Shown piece after piece: positions 26,637 through 40,800 of a stretch of 64,000 nucleotides of DNA. Numbering within the stretch: position 1 is the first letter of the stretch; every line of letters begins with the position of its first letter. The translations under genes were made by a program, and so were the position numbers. Source of the DNA: Tetrahymena thermophila SB210 (Eukaryota > Ciliophora > Oligohymenophorea > Hymenostomatida > Tetrahymenidae); contig NW_002476248.1 of assembly GCF_000189635.1 (NCBI RefSeq), positions 16,631-80,630 of the forward strand, given 5' to 3'. Below the pieces are notes generated by a model that saw only the letters and a list, made by a program, of their open reading frames with translations, did no database searches and was not told the DNA's origin.

Positions 26637-28065
26637 TGAAACTTTTTTGATAAAATTAACAATTTTGTTTAAAATTATAATTAAAATTTATTTTATAAAT
26701 AATGTAAATAAAATAGCCAATTTATTTTTTTATTTATTATTCGATCAATTTTTATGTGAATTTTAAATTTTAAATTTTATTCAATCAAGAAAGAAAGAAA
26801 GAAATAAAAAATGTTTAAATATTTATTTTAATTAGCAATTTATTTTTCTTTAAAATATAATTTGTTGATGAAAAAAATTTTTTAATTTTATAAATATTTT
26901 AATCCTTAATTTATTTACTTTGAAGCAATAATATCAGATTATTTTAACTATTTTTTCCTTTATTTTTAATATTAATTTTTTTCAAAAAAAAGTTCCTATA
27001 ATTCAATTCAGTTCAAGAGAATAATTATTTTTGTGGTTAAAGCATTAAAATAAATAAAAAAATAGTAAATATTTTTATAAGTTGCATTTTAGATCAAAAT
27101 CAATAATGATTTTAAATTATAAATCATTTTTATAATTTTTTATAATAGAAATGATTTTACAAATTGTGAAAAATTGATAGAGTGTTTTATGCTTATAATT
27201 ATATTCGAAATGATTTTTTCTAATTATAAAAATAAATAGGTTGTTTTATGCTTATAATTTATATTAGAAATTATTTTTTCTAATTGTGAAAAATAAATAG
27301 GTTTTTTTATGCTTATAATTTATATTAGAAATGATTTTACAAATTGTGAAAAATTGATAGAGTGTTTGTTTTATGCTTGTAATTTATATTAGAAATGATT
27401 TTACAAATTGTGAAAAATAAATAGAGTGTTTTATGCTTATAATAATTGCAATTAAAAAAGAAAAGCTTTGTTACTTATTAGAAAAATAAATAATTGTAAA
27501 ATAGTAAAGCGTGGTGATTGCAAACATACTTGATATATTGGATAATCCTTAGACATAAATGATTAAATAAATGAACCAATTATTAATTATATTTAAAATA
27601 GTAGACAAAAACAAATTAGGTTTCAGCAAGTATAAAGTTAAATGAATAAATATTAGGGAGAATAAAATCAAGTAAAATGTATTTAAAGATTAAATTTTTA
27701 AAGAAAATAAGGGGAAAATATTCTTAAAATAAAATCAAATAATCAATATCACAAAATAAATACAAGGCCAATTAATTAGTGAATATTTTTAAATGAAAAC
27801 AGTTAAAAACTTTAGTGAAAATTAGCCATTCACAGTGAATGCAATGCAGAAAAATACATATGATTAATAAATAGATAGATAGATAAATTGATATATAGAT
27901 AGATAGATTGTTTGATTGTTTGATTGATTAATTGTGTTTTACTTTTTAAAAAAATATTTGTAAATTGAAAAAAATTGATAAATTAATTAATTATTTATTT
28001 ATTTGTTTATTATAAAAAGTAAGTATTAAAAATAAGTTAATAAATATCGTTTATACCAATTTTAG
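26637..28065. other. intergenic DNA with a minisatellite
   Basis: No gene is supported except that coding sequence may begin near its right end. A frame from ATG 27793 (MKTVKNFSENQPFTVNAMQK) is a possible first exon of the gene to the right, but no convincing donor was found. GATA and GATT short repeats occur at about 27868-27930. Confidence 0.5.
27120..27445. repeat. minisatellite, ~5 copies of a 60-90-bp unit
   Basis: The unit runs roughly agaaatgattttacaaattg, then tgaaaaattgatagagtgtt and ttatgcttataatttatatt, with small changes between copies. It is not coding in any frame. It lies in the gap between the membrane-protein and cyclase genes. Confidence 0.85.
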
Positions 28066-28371
28066 CTAAAGAAATAAAGAAAGCCGGTTGAACCATCAAA
28101 AAAAGCTAGCAAAAAAAGTAAGATAGAGGCTAATTAAAGCAACATAACAAGTATTTGCACATCCTATCATGTTCTTTACAAGGCATAGGAGTACTGTTTT
28201 AGAAAAATAGCTCAATAAGTCTAAGCATTTTTTTGGCAAGACGCCCTTGTATATCTTATAGCACTTTACTTATAATGTAAATGTTCATTTTTAGCTTAAT
28301 TATAGCACAAAATCTTGATTTATTTAAGTCTCCTTTTTGATAATCAATCCTTTTTATTAAAATTAGTTTGA
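28066..28371 (+). CDS. candidate upstream exon, identity unknown
   Basis: An open frame entered from a plausible acceptor (ttttag at 28060-28065) and closed by TGA at 28369-28371. It encodes KPVEPSKKASKKSKIEANQS, then a Cys/Trp-containing helical stretch (YKAQEYCFRKIAQQVQAFFW) and hydrophobic residues. Composition looks coding, unlike the DNA around it. A GTAA donor is present at 28277. It may be an N-terminal exon of the guanylyl cyclase or a small separate gene. Direct joining to the exon at 28873 gives the wrong phase, so at least one more exon would be needed. Confidence 0.35.
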
Positions 28372-28872
28372 ATTTCAAAATGGGTTGTCATCTTTTTCAT
28401 CTAAATAGCTTCCAAAAGAATTTAAATTATAGCAATAAAGCGTATTCATTTATTTTGATTCGATATTTTCTTAGTTAGTTAGCATCTTTCGATTTAATAG
28501 TCTGACTCAATCAATAAATCAATAATTTAATCATTCATCACTATGTGGACAATTTTACAAATTGCAAATACAATTCCAAATCAAACTGAAATAGTAAATG
28601 AATGTATTCATTGCTTTGGTTGGTTCATAAAGTAGAATGATAATTTATTTCTAATATTTGAACTATTAAACAAATAAAATAAATTAATTTGCGTTTGTAA
28701 TTTGTTTGCAACAATGATATGATTGATTATTGACTACATTATCTTATGCATTCATAACATTAACTTAAAATGGTAATCTAAATAAAAACTATAAATTAGG
28801 TTTTAACAATAATTGTCTCTTCGCTCATTAAATCGCTGCTTAGATTTGGAAATTTCTTTTTTTTAATTTTAG

Positions 28873-31800
28873 TTATTTTATCCTTTTCCCTCAAGCTATA
28901 TCAAAATAGGTAACAAATACATCTATTTATTTAATTATAAGCATTAGTTTACTTTATCTCATATTATACTTTACTTTTAATATTATTTTATATAATAAAA
29001 CCTTATTCTTAAATTATTCAAATTAGCATATTTCTGATAGTCCCTCTCTTGGTCAATTTAATTGTAGCTATTTCAAAAGATATTTATATATACCTTTCTA
29101 TTATTTCTTACGGAACTCTAAAAATAGATGAGAAGGGATACTATGTAATTAATTAATTAATTGCTAACTAACTAACTACTTCATAATTTGATAACTCTTT
29201 AAATTTCAATATTAATTCAAAAAACTATTATTCAAGATATTCTTATCTGCTTTTCAAATTTTATTCAGTTAAAGCTAACAAAACCAATAAATAAATCAAT
29301 CAATTAGCCATAAATAAAATTTGATAAAATAATAAAAATACACTTTGAACGATAAATAGTTAAGCAAAAATATAAATAAGTAAGCATTTAATTAATCGGT
29401 AAATTGACAAGTATTATGAAGTTGATTTAATTTAATATATTACTTAAATAAATGCTAAAATATAAGATATATTTTATCAATTACCATAAATTCTCATGAA
29501 AAATAAACTCCAAAAATAATTAATAAATATTTTTATGCTTTTAAAAATATGAGAATTTAAATAAAAAATTATTGCCAAAGCACGGACTCAATTAATGATA
29601 ATCTACATAAATTAATATTATTTATTAATTAATTAAGAATATGAAAAACGAATTGATATATTTATTCAGCTTAAAAAATTAAATTAAAATAGTATAAATC
29701 TAAAATAAAAAACAATTTAAAAAAGAGAGGAATTTAATTTTAAAGAATAGTTTTTTGAAATAAATTAGATAGATTAATTTTTTTTATAAAGATATGAAAA
29801 ATTAATTTTAATTTAAATGTAATTAATTAGAAAGCTGATTTTACTAATGCACCTACTTTGAAAGAGATTCCTGGAATAAAAATAGAAATCGGTGATATAA
29901 TAATTTTAAAGAAAAAAGATTATTGTCCTGCAGATATTGTTTTATTAGACTGCAAGGACGATTGGTGCTTTTTAGATACAATAGAAATAGATGGAGTTTC
30001 TTAATACAGTATCAAAAAGCCTTTAGCCCCAATAAATGGTAAAATTTCATTGTGAAAATAAAGAAATTAATTATTGATTTTGTTTTTTATGAAAAGCAAA
30101 TAAAAAAGACATGAAGAGTTTTATTAGTACTTACAAAGAGTATTTTACAGGTAAAATAGAGTATACAAAACCATAGAGATCTGAGAAATAATTTCAGGGT
30201 TACCTCAAACTTCAAAATGATCCTAAAGGATAAAATATCGAATTTTCAAATCTAATATTAAGAGGAAGTCAAATTAAGTATTCAGATTGGGTTATTGGTT
30301 TAGTCATTACAAAGGGAAAGGAAATTACAAATGTATCTCAGCTGCAAAACTCCTCTTCAGACAGAAAGTTCAAAAACTTTCTTAACAGATTTATGCAAAT
30401 GAGCATAGTCTGGATAGTCTTTGGAATACTAGTAAATAAATATTTCTTATTATTTAAAAATTTTAGCAAATCTAACATTTTTTTAATTAAATGAATAATT
30501 TTAATTAATTAAATTTTTTTAAATAGACTACGTCTGTTTGGAAAACTTTGCACGAATAGAGCTAAATATTCAACAATATTTAGCCTAGCTGGATAATTTA
30601 ATTGATATATGCTATTTAAGTGTATTCAACTCAAGCGCCTATTATAGTTTATTCTATGATAGACATTTGCACAATTTTGTAGAAGTTTATTGTTGAACGA
30701 AAATATGGAAAACAATAAACATAAATAGTAATAAATAATCCTGACGCTGTCTCTAATTTATGTCATATTGACTATGCTGTTTTTAGCTAAACTGGAACTA
30801 TAACTCAGAAAGACTAAGAGGAAATTGTGGGCATTAATTTATGATGGAAAGTTTTTCTAAGTCAATGAGTCCATGATGAGAGGATTATAGGAAAAGCAAC
30901 AATAAAAAAATATGTTTACTGAATAATAATACGAAAAACAAAATACCAATCAAAAATACAATAATAGTCCAAACAATGTCAACAATACTTAGCTTATAGA
31001 ATTGTCCAATTTAAAAACTCTTCAGTAAGATGGATTGTTACAAACGCAATATAACGCAGTTAGGATGAATTCTATGGGAGAAGTTAAATACCATTCCTAA
31101 CAATGATAATACTTTTATTAATGACACATCTTATTTTCAAACTAATAAATCAATAAATGAAAATAACATCAGTTAATTTGAGAGCAAAGCAGGAAATCGT
31201 AACAGCGAAAATAGTAGCATTAATATTTCTAATCCTTTGAATCCAAACAATAATTTTTTCACGTTTAAGAAACATCCAAAAAATCAAGAACATATATCCT
31301 TTCTTGATATTCATGATAAGAACAATAAAAATGAGGGAGATGAGTATAGTTTACAACAAGCATCGCAGAATTAAATAAGTAGTTAGTCTAACATTAAATA
31401 AGATCTTGATTTTGTGCAAAGAATTTATACAAAAACTGGCACTCACACCTATCTAAATATGTTAGATAATGCAGACTAGATTATAAAAGAAGAAGAAGAT
31501 ATCGAGACTGCAAGAGATCCCTCAAGCAAGGCTATAAGTTTCAAACACTCTTAAAATATATATATTGAGGGGCAAGAAAATCCAATTAATATATAATCAT
31601 AATGCATATAAACTCCCCATCTAAAAATAACTGAAAATCTAGGTTTTTTACAAGAACCGTAATTGCCTAATATATTAAATTTGCTAAAAGAAGAATAAAC
31701 AAACACAGACAAAGACAAGCTTAACTAGCCTAAATAGGAAGTAATGATTACAAAATTGTAAACATTTATGGAAGATTTAGGTAAAACCTAATCTATATCA

Positions 31801-34800
31801 AATAGCCAATCCAGAGATGGAAGAACCAATTCCGTCATGACTGTATAAAAAAATTTATTTATTAAAATAATTCTTTTAATTAATTATAATTTATTTGTTA
31901 CTAGGTTACGAATAGAAGCATCCCTCTTGAAAAGGCTAACTAAAAAGAAATTCCAACATTCTCTAGTTATATCAATAAATCTAAACTCACAACTAGCTCC
32001 AACAACAATGCAGAAGTATAAGATCTCTAAATATTGTAAAACGATAACTCAAAACCTGACTCAAATTAGTAATTAAAATAGTTATTTTTTTTAAATCAAT
32101 TATAAAAAATTAAATATTGACTTAAAGCATTTAAAATTCGTTGAAATTTTTAATTAAAGATGAAATATTTTTTTTTCATTAAAAAAAATAATTACCAGAA
32201 TAATTTGAAGCTTTTAAAATTAATTGAAATCTTTAATTTAAGATGAAATGTTGTTTTTTTCATTAAAAAAAATAATTGCAAGAATAATTTGAAGCTTTTA
32301 AAATTAATTGAAATCTTTAATTATCTTTAATTAAAGATGAAATGTTGTTTTTTTCATTAAAAAAAATAGTAACAATAATAATTTGAAGCTTTTAAAATTA
32401 ATTGAAATCTTTAATTAAAGATGAAATGTTGTATTTTTCATTAAAAAAAATAAATGCAAGAATAATTTGAAGCTTTTAAAATTGGCAGAAGTTTTAAATT
32501 AAAGATTAATGCTTTTTTTCATTAAAAAATAATGAAGCTTTTAAAGTTAATTGAAATTTTTAACTAAAAATGAATGGTTGGTTGTTTATTCATTAAAAAA
32601 AATAATTGCTAGAATAATTTTAAGTTTTTAAAATTATTTGAAATTTTTAATTATTGAGAATGGATGTTTTTTCATTAAAAAAAATAATTACTAGAATAAT
32701 TTTAAGCTTTTAAAATTTGTTGAAGTTTTAAATTAAATATGAAAGGTTATTTTTTAATTAAAAGAATAATCTGATAGAATAATTTGAAGCTTTTAAAATT
32801 TGTTGAAGTTTTTAATTAAAGATTAATGGTTGTTTTTCAGCTATTAAAATTAATTGAAATTTTGAATTAAACATGAAATGTTGTTTTTTTCATTAAAAAA
32901 ATAATTTTCTAGAATTATTTGAAAATTTTATAATTAGTTGAAATTTTTGTTTAAAAATTGAAAGGGTTTTTTTTGATTAAAAAAATAATCTGATAGAATA
33001 ATTTTATTTAATTTGTCAATTAATTATTTGAGAAAACAAATTAAAATGATTTAATTTTTAATAGAAAGAAAAGTGGAAGGTTTTTTCAAGAAGTTGAGAA
33101 GGTATTCAATCAACAAAATCTAGGGTAATAAGAAAGCTAAAACAAAGAGAGTGATACTGGTAGTCTTAAAGAAGATTTAGATTTACAATAAATATAAACT
33201 AATTTGTTAATATCTCACGAGAAGAAGCATTCTAATCATAGTAGAAGTAGCAGCTAGAATATTAATAGCAGTCGTTAACAGAGCACTAGTAAATATAAGG
33301 TAATCAGACCATAAGCAATAAATATTGAATAGATTTACATTCAAAATAAAAGAGATACCAATCTGTTAAAAGAATTTCGCCCTGTTCAAGATATTGATTA
33401 AGGGGAGATGAAAACACCTAAATTACCATTTGATTAGTAGCAAACATAATAATTAAATAATTCGGATTTTGAAAAAAATATTAATAATACAACTTTTTAA
33501 CATGCAAATAACATTTAAAATACAAGCGAAAATTAAACAAATCCTAACATTAATAATAATAACACAGACACTTATACATAATTTGATGCTAGAAGAAAGA
33601 ATTATGTGTAAAGAGAAATATATAAATTTAGCGAGTATTAATATACACCAACTCCTCTAATTGAAAATATGCATTCTCAATTAACACTAGAGCACATGTA
33701 TGAAGAACTAGAAACAATCGAGCATCAATAACAATATTTTAATGCTCCACATTTAGAAAACCCTACAGCTGAGTTTATTAAGTCTATGGTTCTCTGTCAT
33801 TAAATAAAAACAAAAAAACCAAAAGAAAGTCAAGACGGAATATATATACACGATTTATCTTCCCATGAAGAAAATATTTTGTAGAGATTAGCCTTGACTC
33901 TCGATGTCCCCTTTATCTATTCAGGAGCTTTTAATAGCAAAAAATTTTATTAAATTAAATTCAAAAACAGAGAATTAAGATACGAAATAAAAGGTAAAAC
34001 AACAAATTATTTTTTTTTTTAAATTTTAGTGCAATTTTAAAGTCAATTTTTTCAATTGGAATTTGATAAATAAAAATTAATTTAATTTGATTTTTTTAAT
34101 AATTAAAAACAAATTGTTTTGATATTTTTAGGAGTTAACACATATTCGCAAGAAAGAGGAAGATTTTCTATAATATTAAAAGAACAAGCTCTAATAGATC
34201 ACACATAAGGAGGAATAGGAAGCAATCATACTCCAAGTTCTCCAGATAGAAAAAAAAATAGCTAAAATGAAGATAAAAAATAATTTATGCTTGTGAGAGG
34301 TGATGAAAAATCAATCCTACACAAATGCTTAATGTCAAAAACTGAAAAAGATAAATTGAATAAACTGCTTAATAATTTTTCTATGAATGGTATGCATTTC
34401 ATAATTTATGCGAAGAAATATGTGACGAATAGTTAGATATCTGATTTTAAGAAATAAATATAAATGGCACACTAAGAAGCAAATGATTAAACTGAAACAA
34501 TCATAGATAATTTTGAATCTGATCTTACTCTTTTAGGTATTGTTTGCCTTCGCTAGAAGATGGTCCCAGATATTCACCAAACAATAGATATTATTAGAAA
34601 TTCTGACATTTGCACTTGGGTGCTTTCAGGAGACAAACAATAAAAAGCAATAGCAGCCGCTTTATAAGCAGAGATTATAGCTCCTCATTCCGAATTTCTT
34701 GTTATCGACTAAACAAAGTAATTTTTTAAATTAACCAATAAATTTTTAGCGATTTATGAATAGAAAAAATAAGTTAACATTTTGTAATAATTAATCAGCT

Positions 34801-37800
34801 ATGACGAACTTAAGTATCAGATAAAAAGTCATTTGCTATAAGTGCAAAAGCTCATTTTAAAAGAAGATGAGGATACAAACTCTCCATCTCCTTCTTATAG
34901 ATCCAAAGCCAATTAAGTTAGAACCAGAAGACTCTCCTCTATGGTAGGACACAAAGGAAAGGGAGACTCATAAGATTAAATGAATAGACTAGTTTTATAA
35001 GTTAATGGAAATTCTCTATTGCAAATTTTAAAAGATCCCTATCTTAAAAGTCACTTCAGTTTTTTGTGTATGATCTGTAAAAGCGTTATTGGCTATGATT
35101 TTTCACATGAAGAAAAGGCTCACATGACCCAGCTAATTCATGAGTCATTTGTTGTTAAACCCACAGTCTTAGCAATCGGTGCTTCATGGTGTAATTACTT
35201 TTATTAAAAACAAATTATTTTATTTAAGCAATTTAATAAACAATAAATAAAAGTATTGAATTAAAATTAAAAATACATGATTTTTTAATAAAAAAGTATA
35301 ATTTTAAGTATAAAATAAAACATGATTTTTGAAGAAAAAAAACATAGCATTTGAATAAAAAAAAGATGATTTTTGAATAAAAAAACATGATTTAAGAATT
35401 AAAAAAATATCATTTAAAAATTTAAAACCATAATTTTTGAATAATAAAAACACAATTTTAAGTATAAAAAAATTATTTTAGAATAAAAAAACAAAACATT
35501 TCAATGAAAAATGATGATTTTTGAATACAAAATATAATATTTCAATAAAAAAAACATCGTTTAAGAATTAAAAACCATAATTTTTGAATAATAAAAACAT
35601 AACTTTAAGTAAATAAAAAAATGATTTTAGAATAAAATACCATAATTTTGAGTACAAAATAAAAAAAGATTTTAGTATTAAAAAAAACATAATTTTTGAG
35701 TAAAAAAATATAACATTTGAATAAAAAATGATTTTAGAATTACTAATCTTTGAATAAAATAAAATTTAAGTTTCGTATAAAAATATAAATTGATTTATAA
35801 CAAAAAGGCGATTCTTGGATGATGAACGTTGCTGACGTTTCTTTGCAGATCGATTCTCCAGGAGATAGAGCTAATACTCATCAGAAAAGAATGTTGGGCG
35901 ATATTTTAATAGACAGACTAAAAGACTTCAAAAAGAGTATACTGGATGAGTCTATACATTTATAGGAGAAGATTAGGTCTTTAGTTATTTTAATTTTTAA
36001 ATACTCTTTCTTCTACACTTTGCTAAATTACATTAATGCGCTCCACAGCTATCAATACTATACCTTAGCAGTTTAATATAATTAAATTCTAATGAATCAT
36101 TTTCTTTAGATTATTATTTCTTCTTTCTTCTTGTTTAGTGGTAGATTCAACACAACAAGGAGCTGTGTTATTAACGTATATCCCTCTTTTTATCGCTTTT
36201 GCAAGAACTACTTTTCATGGATAAAATCCCATTTCTTAGAAACTATTATTATGGGAGCTGTTGAGGGCTTAATAGTATCTATTCTGTTAGAGGATACTTT
36301 TTTTGGATACAATAGTTCAGATGGAAGACTGCGAGATGACAAAACTGTGTCTGATCTTCTATGTATAATATACACTCTTTCGCTTGTAATAATGACTTAA
36401 TGTCTTAATGGTATTTTCTCCCTTAAAGCTAGGATTCTCCATTTATTTTTCTCTATAGTCCAAATAACTCTCACATTAGTGTAAATTAACATTTTTTGAA
36501 ATCTCTTAAAGAAATTAAAAATTTCATAATTAAATAACAAAAAAGGTGGAATCAACACTTAAATCTGAACACTGATTTGTATGTAGTCAATCTCACAGAA
36601 ACTCTCAATTAATCATGTGTATGGATTATGTTCTTCTCAGTAAGTCTTTTTATATGGACATTCGAAATGCTCTACCAAAAAATACTCAGAAAATATATTA
36701 CAAATGATATCATTAGGAAATTCATAAAAGAATAATCAGAAAACATGAATTTCTAAGGCTTGCTAGGATTAAAGCCATACCAAAACTACATCAAAAACTT
36801 AAAAGCTCATCCAACCATGAACCCCTAATTTTATGCAAACCTCTTCAAAGCCTTATTTACTCATGTTGAGATGGATGGATTCTTGAGAAAAAGTATTTTT
36901 ATTAATAAACTTCTTCATTTATCATTTAAATTATTTCGTTTATAAAAACTTCTAATTTTCTTTCGATTAAGAGAAAAATTAAATCTTATCTTTATAACCA
37001 CAAATTTATAAAAATTTTACAAAATAAATTAAAATCTAAATAAATTTTTATTAATCTCTTTTAATTCAATATTCATTTAACCAGTTTTTCTCATCATTTA
37101 TTATTTTAATAATTTGATAAAATTTTCTCATTTAATTTTTAATTAACTTTTTTGATTGTAAGAATGGATAATAATCGCTAATTTTATTTTTTCAAATCTT
37201 CATTTTTTATTTTAATAATTTGATAAAATTTTTTAATTTAATTTTTAATTAACTTTTTTGATTGTGGTTAAACATTTTGATTTTAAAATTCTTTTAAAAA
37301 ATTATTTAGTCATTGACCCTGGTGAGAAAGTAGAGAATTTATCCGGAATCGATAAATTAAAGCTGAAATTCAATGACGAAAGGTTAGAGAAAAGTTATAG
37401 AAACCATAAGTTATAATTTGTTTGGACAATATATTTAAAACCAATTACACTTATGTCGTTTATTCTTTTACTGTCTACCATATTTTATCTGATATACAAT
37501 TAAAACAACAACACTTATCAATTAATCCTTGATATATTAAGATTAATAGTTGAGTTTTGCTCTACTGTAGCATATGCAACTATTTGGTTCCATAAAAAAT
37601 TTAGTGTTTTCTAGCTCAGCAATATCATTAAAATTAATGTAAAAGATTTATTTTTTTTTAATTAATTAATTACTAAAGCTAATATTTATTAATATTTTAA
37701 ATAAAAATTAAAATAGATAAGAGTTCTGCTTTCAACTATTTTGGTTCTGTATTCTATATCGATTGTCTTTTATGATGATAGTGAAATGAATCAAATTCTT

Positions 37801-40800
37801 TAAGAACACTTGGTATTATTTGCTATATTAAGTTGGGATGCTATTCCTCCTCCTTTCATTTTCCCAATTGTGCTTAATCTGCTTAATTATATCAGCCTTT
37901 TCATATTTGTTATTGCAATTTAGAATTAGGGATCAGAATAAAACCTATAAATTTACTATAAAGCTACAATCACTGTTGTGTTATTCTTTTATTCTCTATT
38001 GAACATCGGATCTTATTACAATAAAGATTATTTGAGAAGGGATCTCTTCTTGATGGAAAACAGAATCAAATTCGAAGAAAATAAAGTTGATCACGTACTT
38101 GCTAATCTTCTTCCTAATTTCGTCAGAAGCAGGTTTAACAGAAGTAAATTTTTTACAAAATAAATTCTTTGAATTCATTTAAAAAAATATCTCATTTTCA
38201 ATATTATTTTTGAAATAAAAAAATGGTTTGATTTAAAAATAAAATCAATTTCAATAAAATAAAAATTATAATTTTTTTTGATAATTTATTAAATTAAAAT
38301 TCAAATAAATGAATAAAAAATATTTTTTAACTTTATTAAAGATGGCGATACAAATATAGAAGAAGATCAAGGTGAGGTTGCGATTGTTTTTGTAGAAATT
38401 GTTTCTTTTGATGAGATTTTAAAAGAGTAAGATGAGAATTTCATTCATTGGTTAGATAATCTTTACAGAAGCTTTGATTATGTTTGCTAGCGTTATGGCG
38501 TTCAAAAGATAGAAGTAAGCAAACATTTTTATTTATTATTTTGAGAGATTAATTAATCAATCATTTTAATTATAGACAGTAGGTAAAGTATACATGGCTT
38601 GCAGTGGATTAGATGTAGCTAAACATTAGAAAGCTAAAAAGGGCAATGACAGAATCTGGAGGGAAAATGAAACCAAGAAGGCTCTCGATGCAGCTTTCGC
38701 TATATAGAAAAAGGCATAGAAGATCTATTGGGGATCTAAGTCTCAAAAGACTACTTTAAAAATTGGTATCCACTATGGAAGAGTTATTGCTGGTGTTATC
38801 GGATATCATAAACCTCAATTTAGTCTTATCGGAGATACAGTAAATACCACTTCTAGAGTGTGTTCTCATTGTGAAGCGAATAACATCACTCTTTCTTAGC
38901 AAGCTCATGAAAGAGTCAAAGACTAAGACTATGTATCCAAGGGAGAAATCGTTAAAAATGTCAAGGGAAAAGGTGATTTGCAAGTTTACAAATACTTTAA
39001 AAGAGAAAAACTCTTAAGAAGAAGTAAATTTTTTATTTTTCAAATATTTTTATTTGTTATTTTCATACAAAAAATATTCAATTTATTTTTTTTATTGACA
39101 GATTCTGATAAAGATTTATCTCTGGATAATACGCCTTACTTGAAAAAGAAGTTAACTGAAGGAGAAAAAAGAAGTCCTTAACTATTAAAATCGTTCTCAT
39201 TATAGGGAAATGCTCTTTTAACTCAAAATAATATTAAAACTCTATTTTAATTTCCTTAAAACGGAAACGCAAATGGGTCACCTCATAATTAAAATAATTT
39301 AGGAAATATAAATAATTAGAATTAGTCAAACAATAACAGTAACAATAATAGTAATATAATACCATCAATTAGTTCTATAAATTAATCTTCAAGATAGAAT
39401 AGCTAGTGTGGAAATAATTAGACAACAACTGCTGCATTAACTACTACCAACAACAACAGCTCGCTTTATCCTTAGCATACCATTCAACATTATAATAGAG
39501 CGGCCACGAAAAAACCAAGTTAATACATCAGAAAGAGCTCGTTTGAAAATCTAGAATAGCAAAGCACTCCTTCTTCAAAATCAAAAACATTCAATTAACT
39601 AAATATGATTGATCTCTCTCCAAAAAGAAAATCTAAAAGAATGTCAAACACTGTTGTGATTCCAAGAGTCAGCATTGTTAGTAAATTTGATGACCTCGAA
39701 ATAGACGAAGAAGAAATTGAGCCAGAAAAATAATTCAACATAGCAAACAGTGAAAGTTAGTATATAAACTAGCAAGATGAAGAAAAGGATGAAAAAGGAA
39801 CAAGCACCAATCTTTCCTAAAAGAATAATTTAAAATCTCCTCAGCTAAGTAAAAACAATGAGAATTTCTTTAAATTTTTGATCAAAAATTAATAAAAAAA
39901 ACAAATAAAAAGAGAATTTTAACATAAAAATGAATGAAAAAGCATTTTATTTTTAATATTTTGTTATTTATTTTAATATTTTTATTTTTATCAATATCAG
40001 ATAAACAGGAATAGGAGACCAATAATGCTGCTTATTTATAGATTAAGAATCGTTGGTTGCTGACTTTGGAAAACGAAAAGGAAGAAACTGTTATGAAATT
40101 TAAGAAGATGATTCGTAAAGATTTATAAAAATCATATCAAATTAGTTCTTTTATTGTGATTGCAGTACATTTTTTCAAAACACTTATGCTTTTTGTGATA
40201 GGAGATGTGCTTTAAAGTAAAAGAATGACAGTATTAATCACTATAAGAATGATATTCGAAATTGTGCTATTTATACTCATGATTTTATATTCTAAAGCTC
40301 TTAACTCGAACTTTTTAAACTACATCAACTTAATATTCCTATTCATCTCTGTGATTTTCCTATAGGTCCTCTCAGGACAAGTGTTTGATCAAGAGAGCTT
40401 TAAAACTCTTCTAATTATAGACTACTTTGAGGGCGCTTTGGCTTAAAATGTTATCTCCAACTTCTCGACATTTTCTTTCTAGTAATCACTGATTTTCAAT
40501 ATAATTTACAGCGCAATATGGATCTACAACATCAAAACAAGCTTTATTTAAATTGCCCTTGTTGTGTGCTTGTCTGTTTTTGAAATCATGAGAAACTTTT
40601 TTAGACAGAGACTTTACATTTAGAATTATAACCAGATAGTCAAACTCGACAACAAAAAAACTGAAAAAGATTCTCTCCTTCGCCATCTCCTCCCTCAGCA
40701 TGTTCTCACTAAATTTTTCTAAGACCAACAAAAAAAATAAGAATTTTAAGAAACTTTGCAAGATGTCACCTTGCTCTTTGCAGATATTTCAGGTTTTACA

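Noticed and set aside
28542-28719. Frame MWTILQIANTIPNQ as the cyclase start
   Set aside because: It ends in TGA without a convincing donor and resembles nothing in P4-ATPase N-termini.
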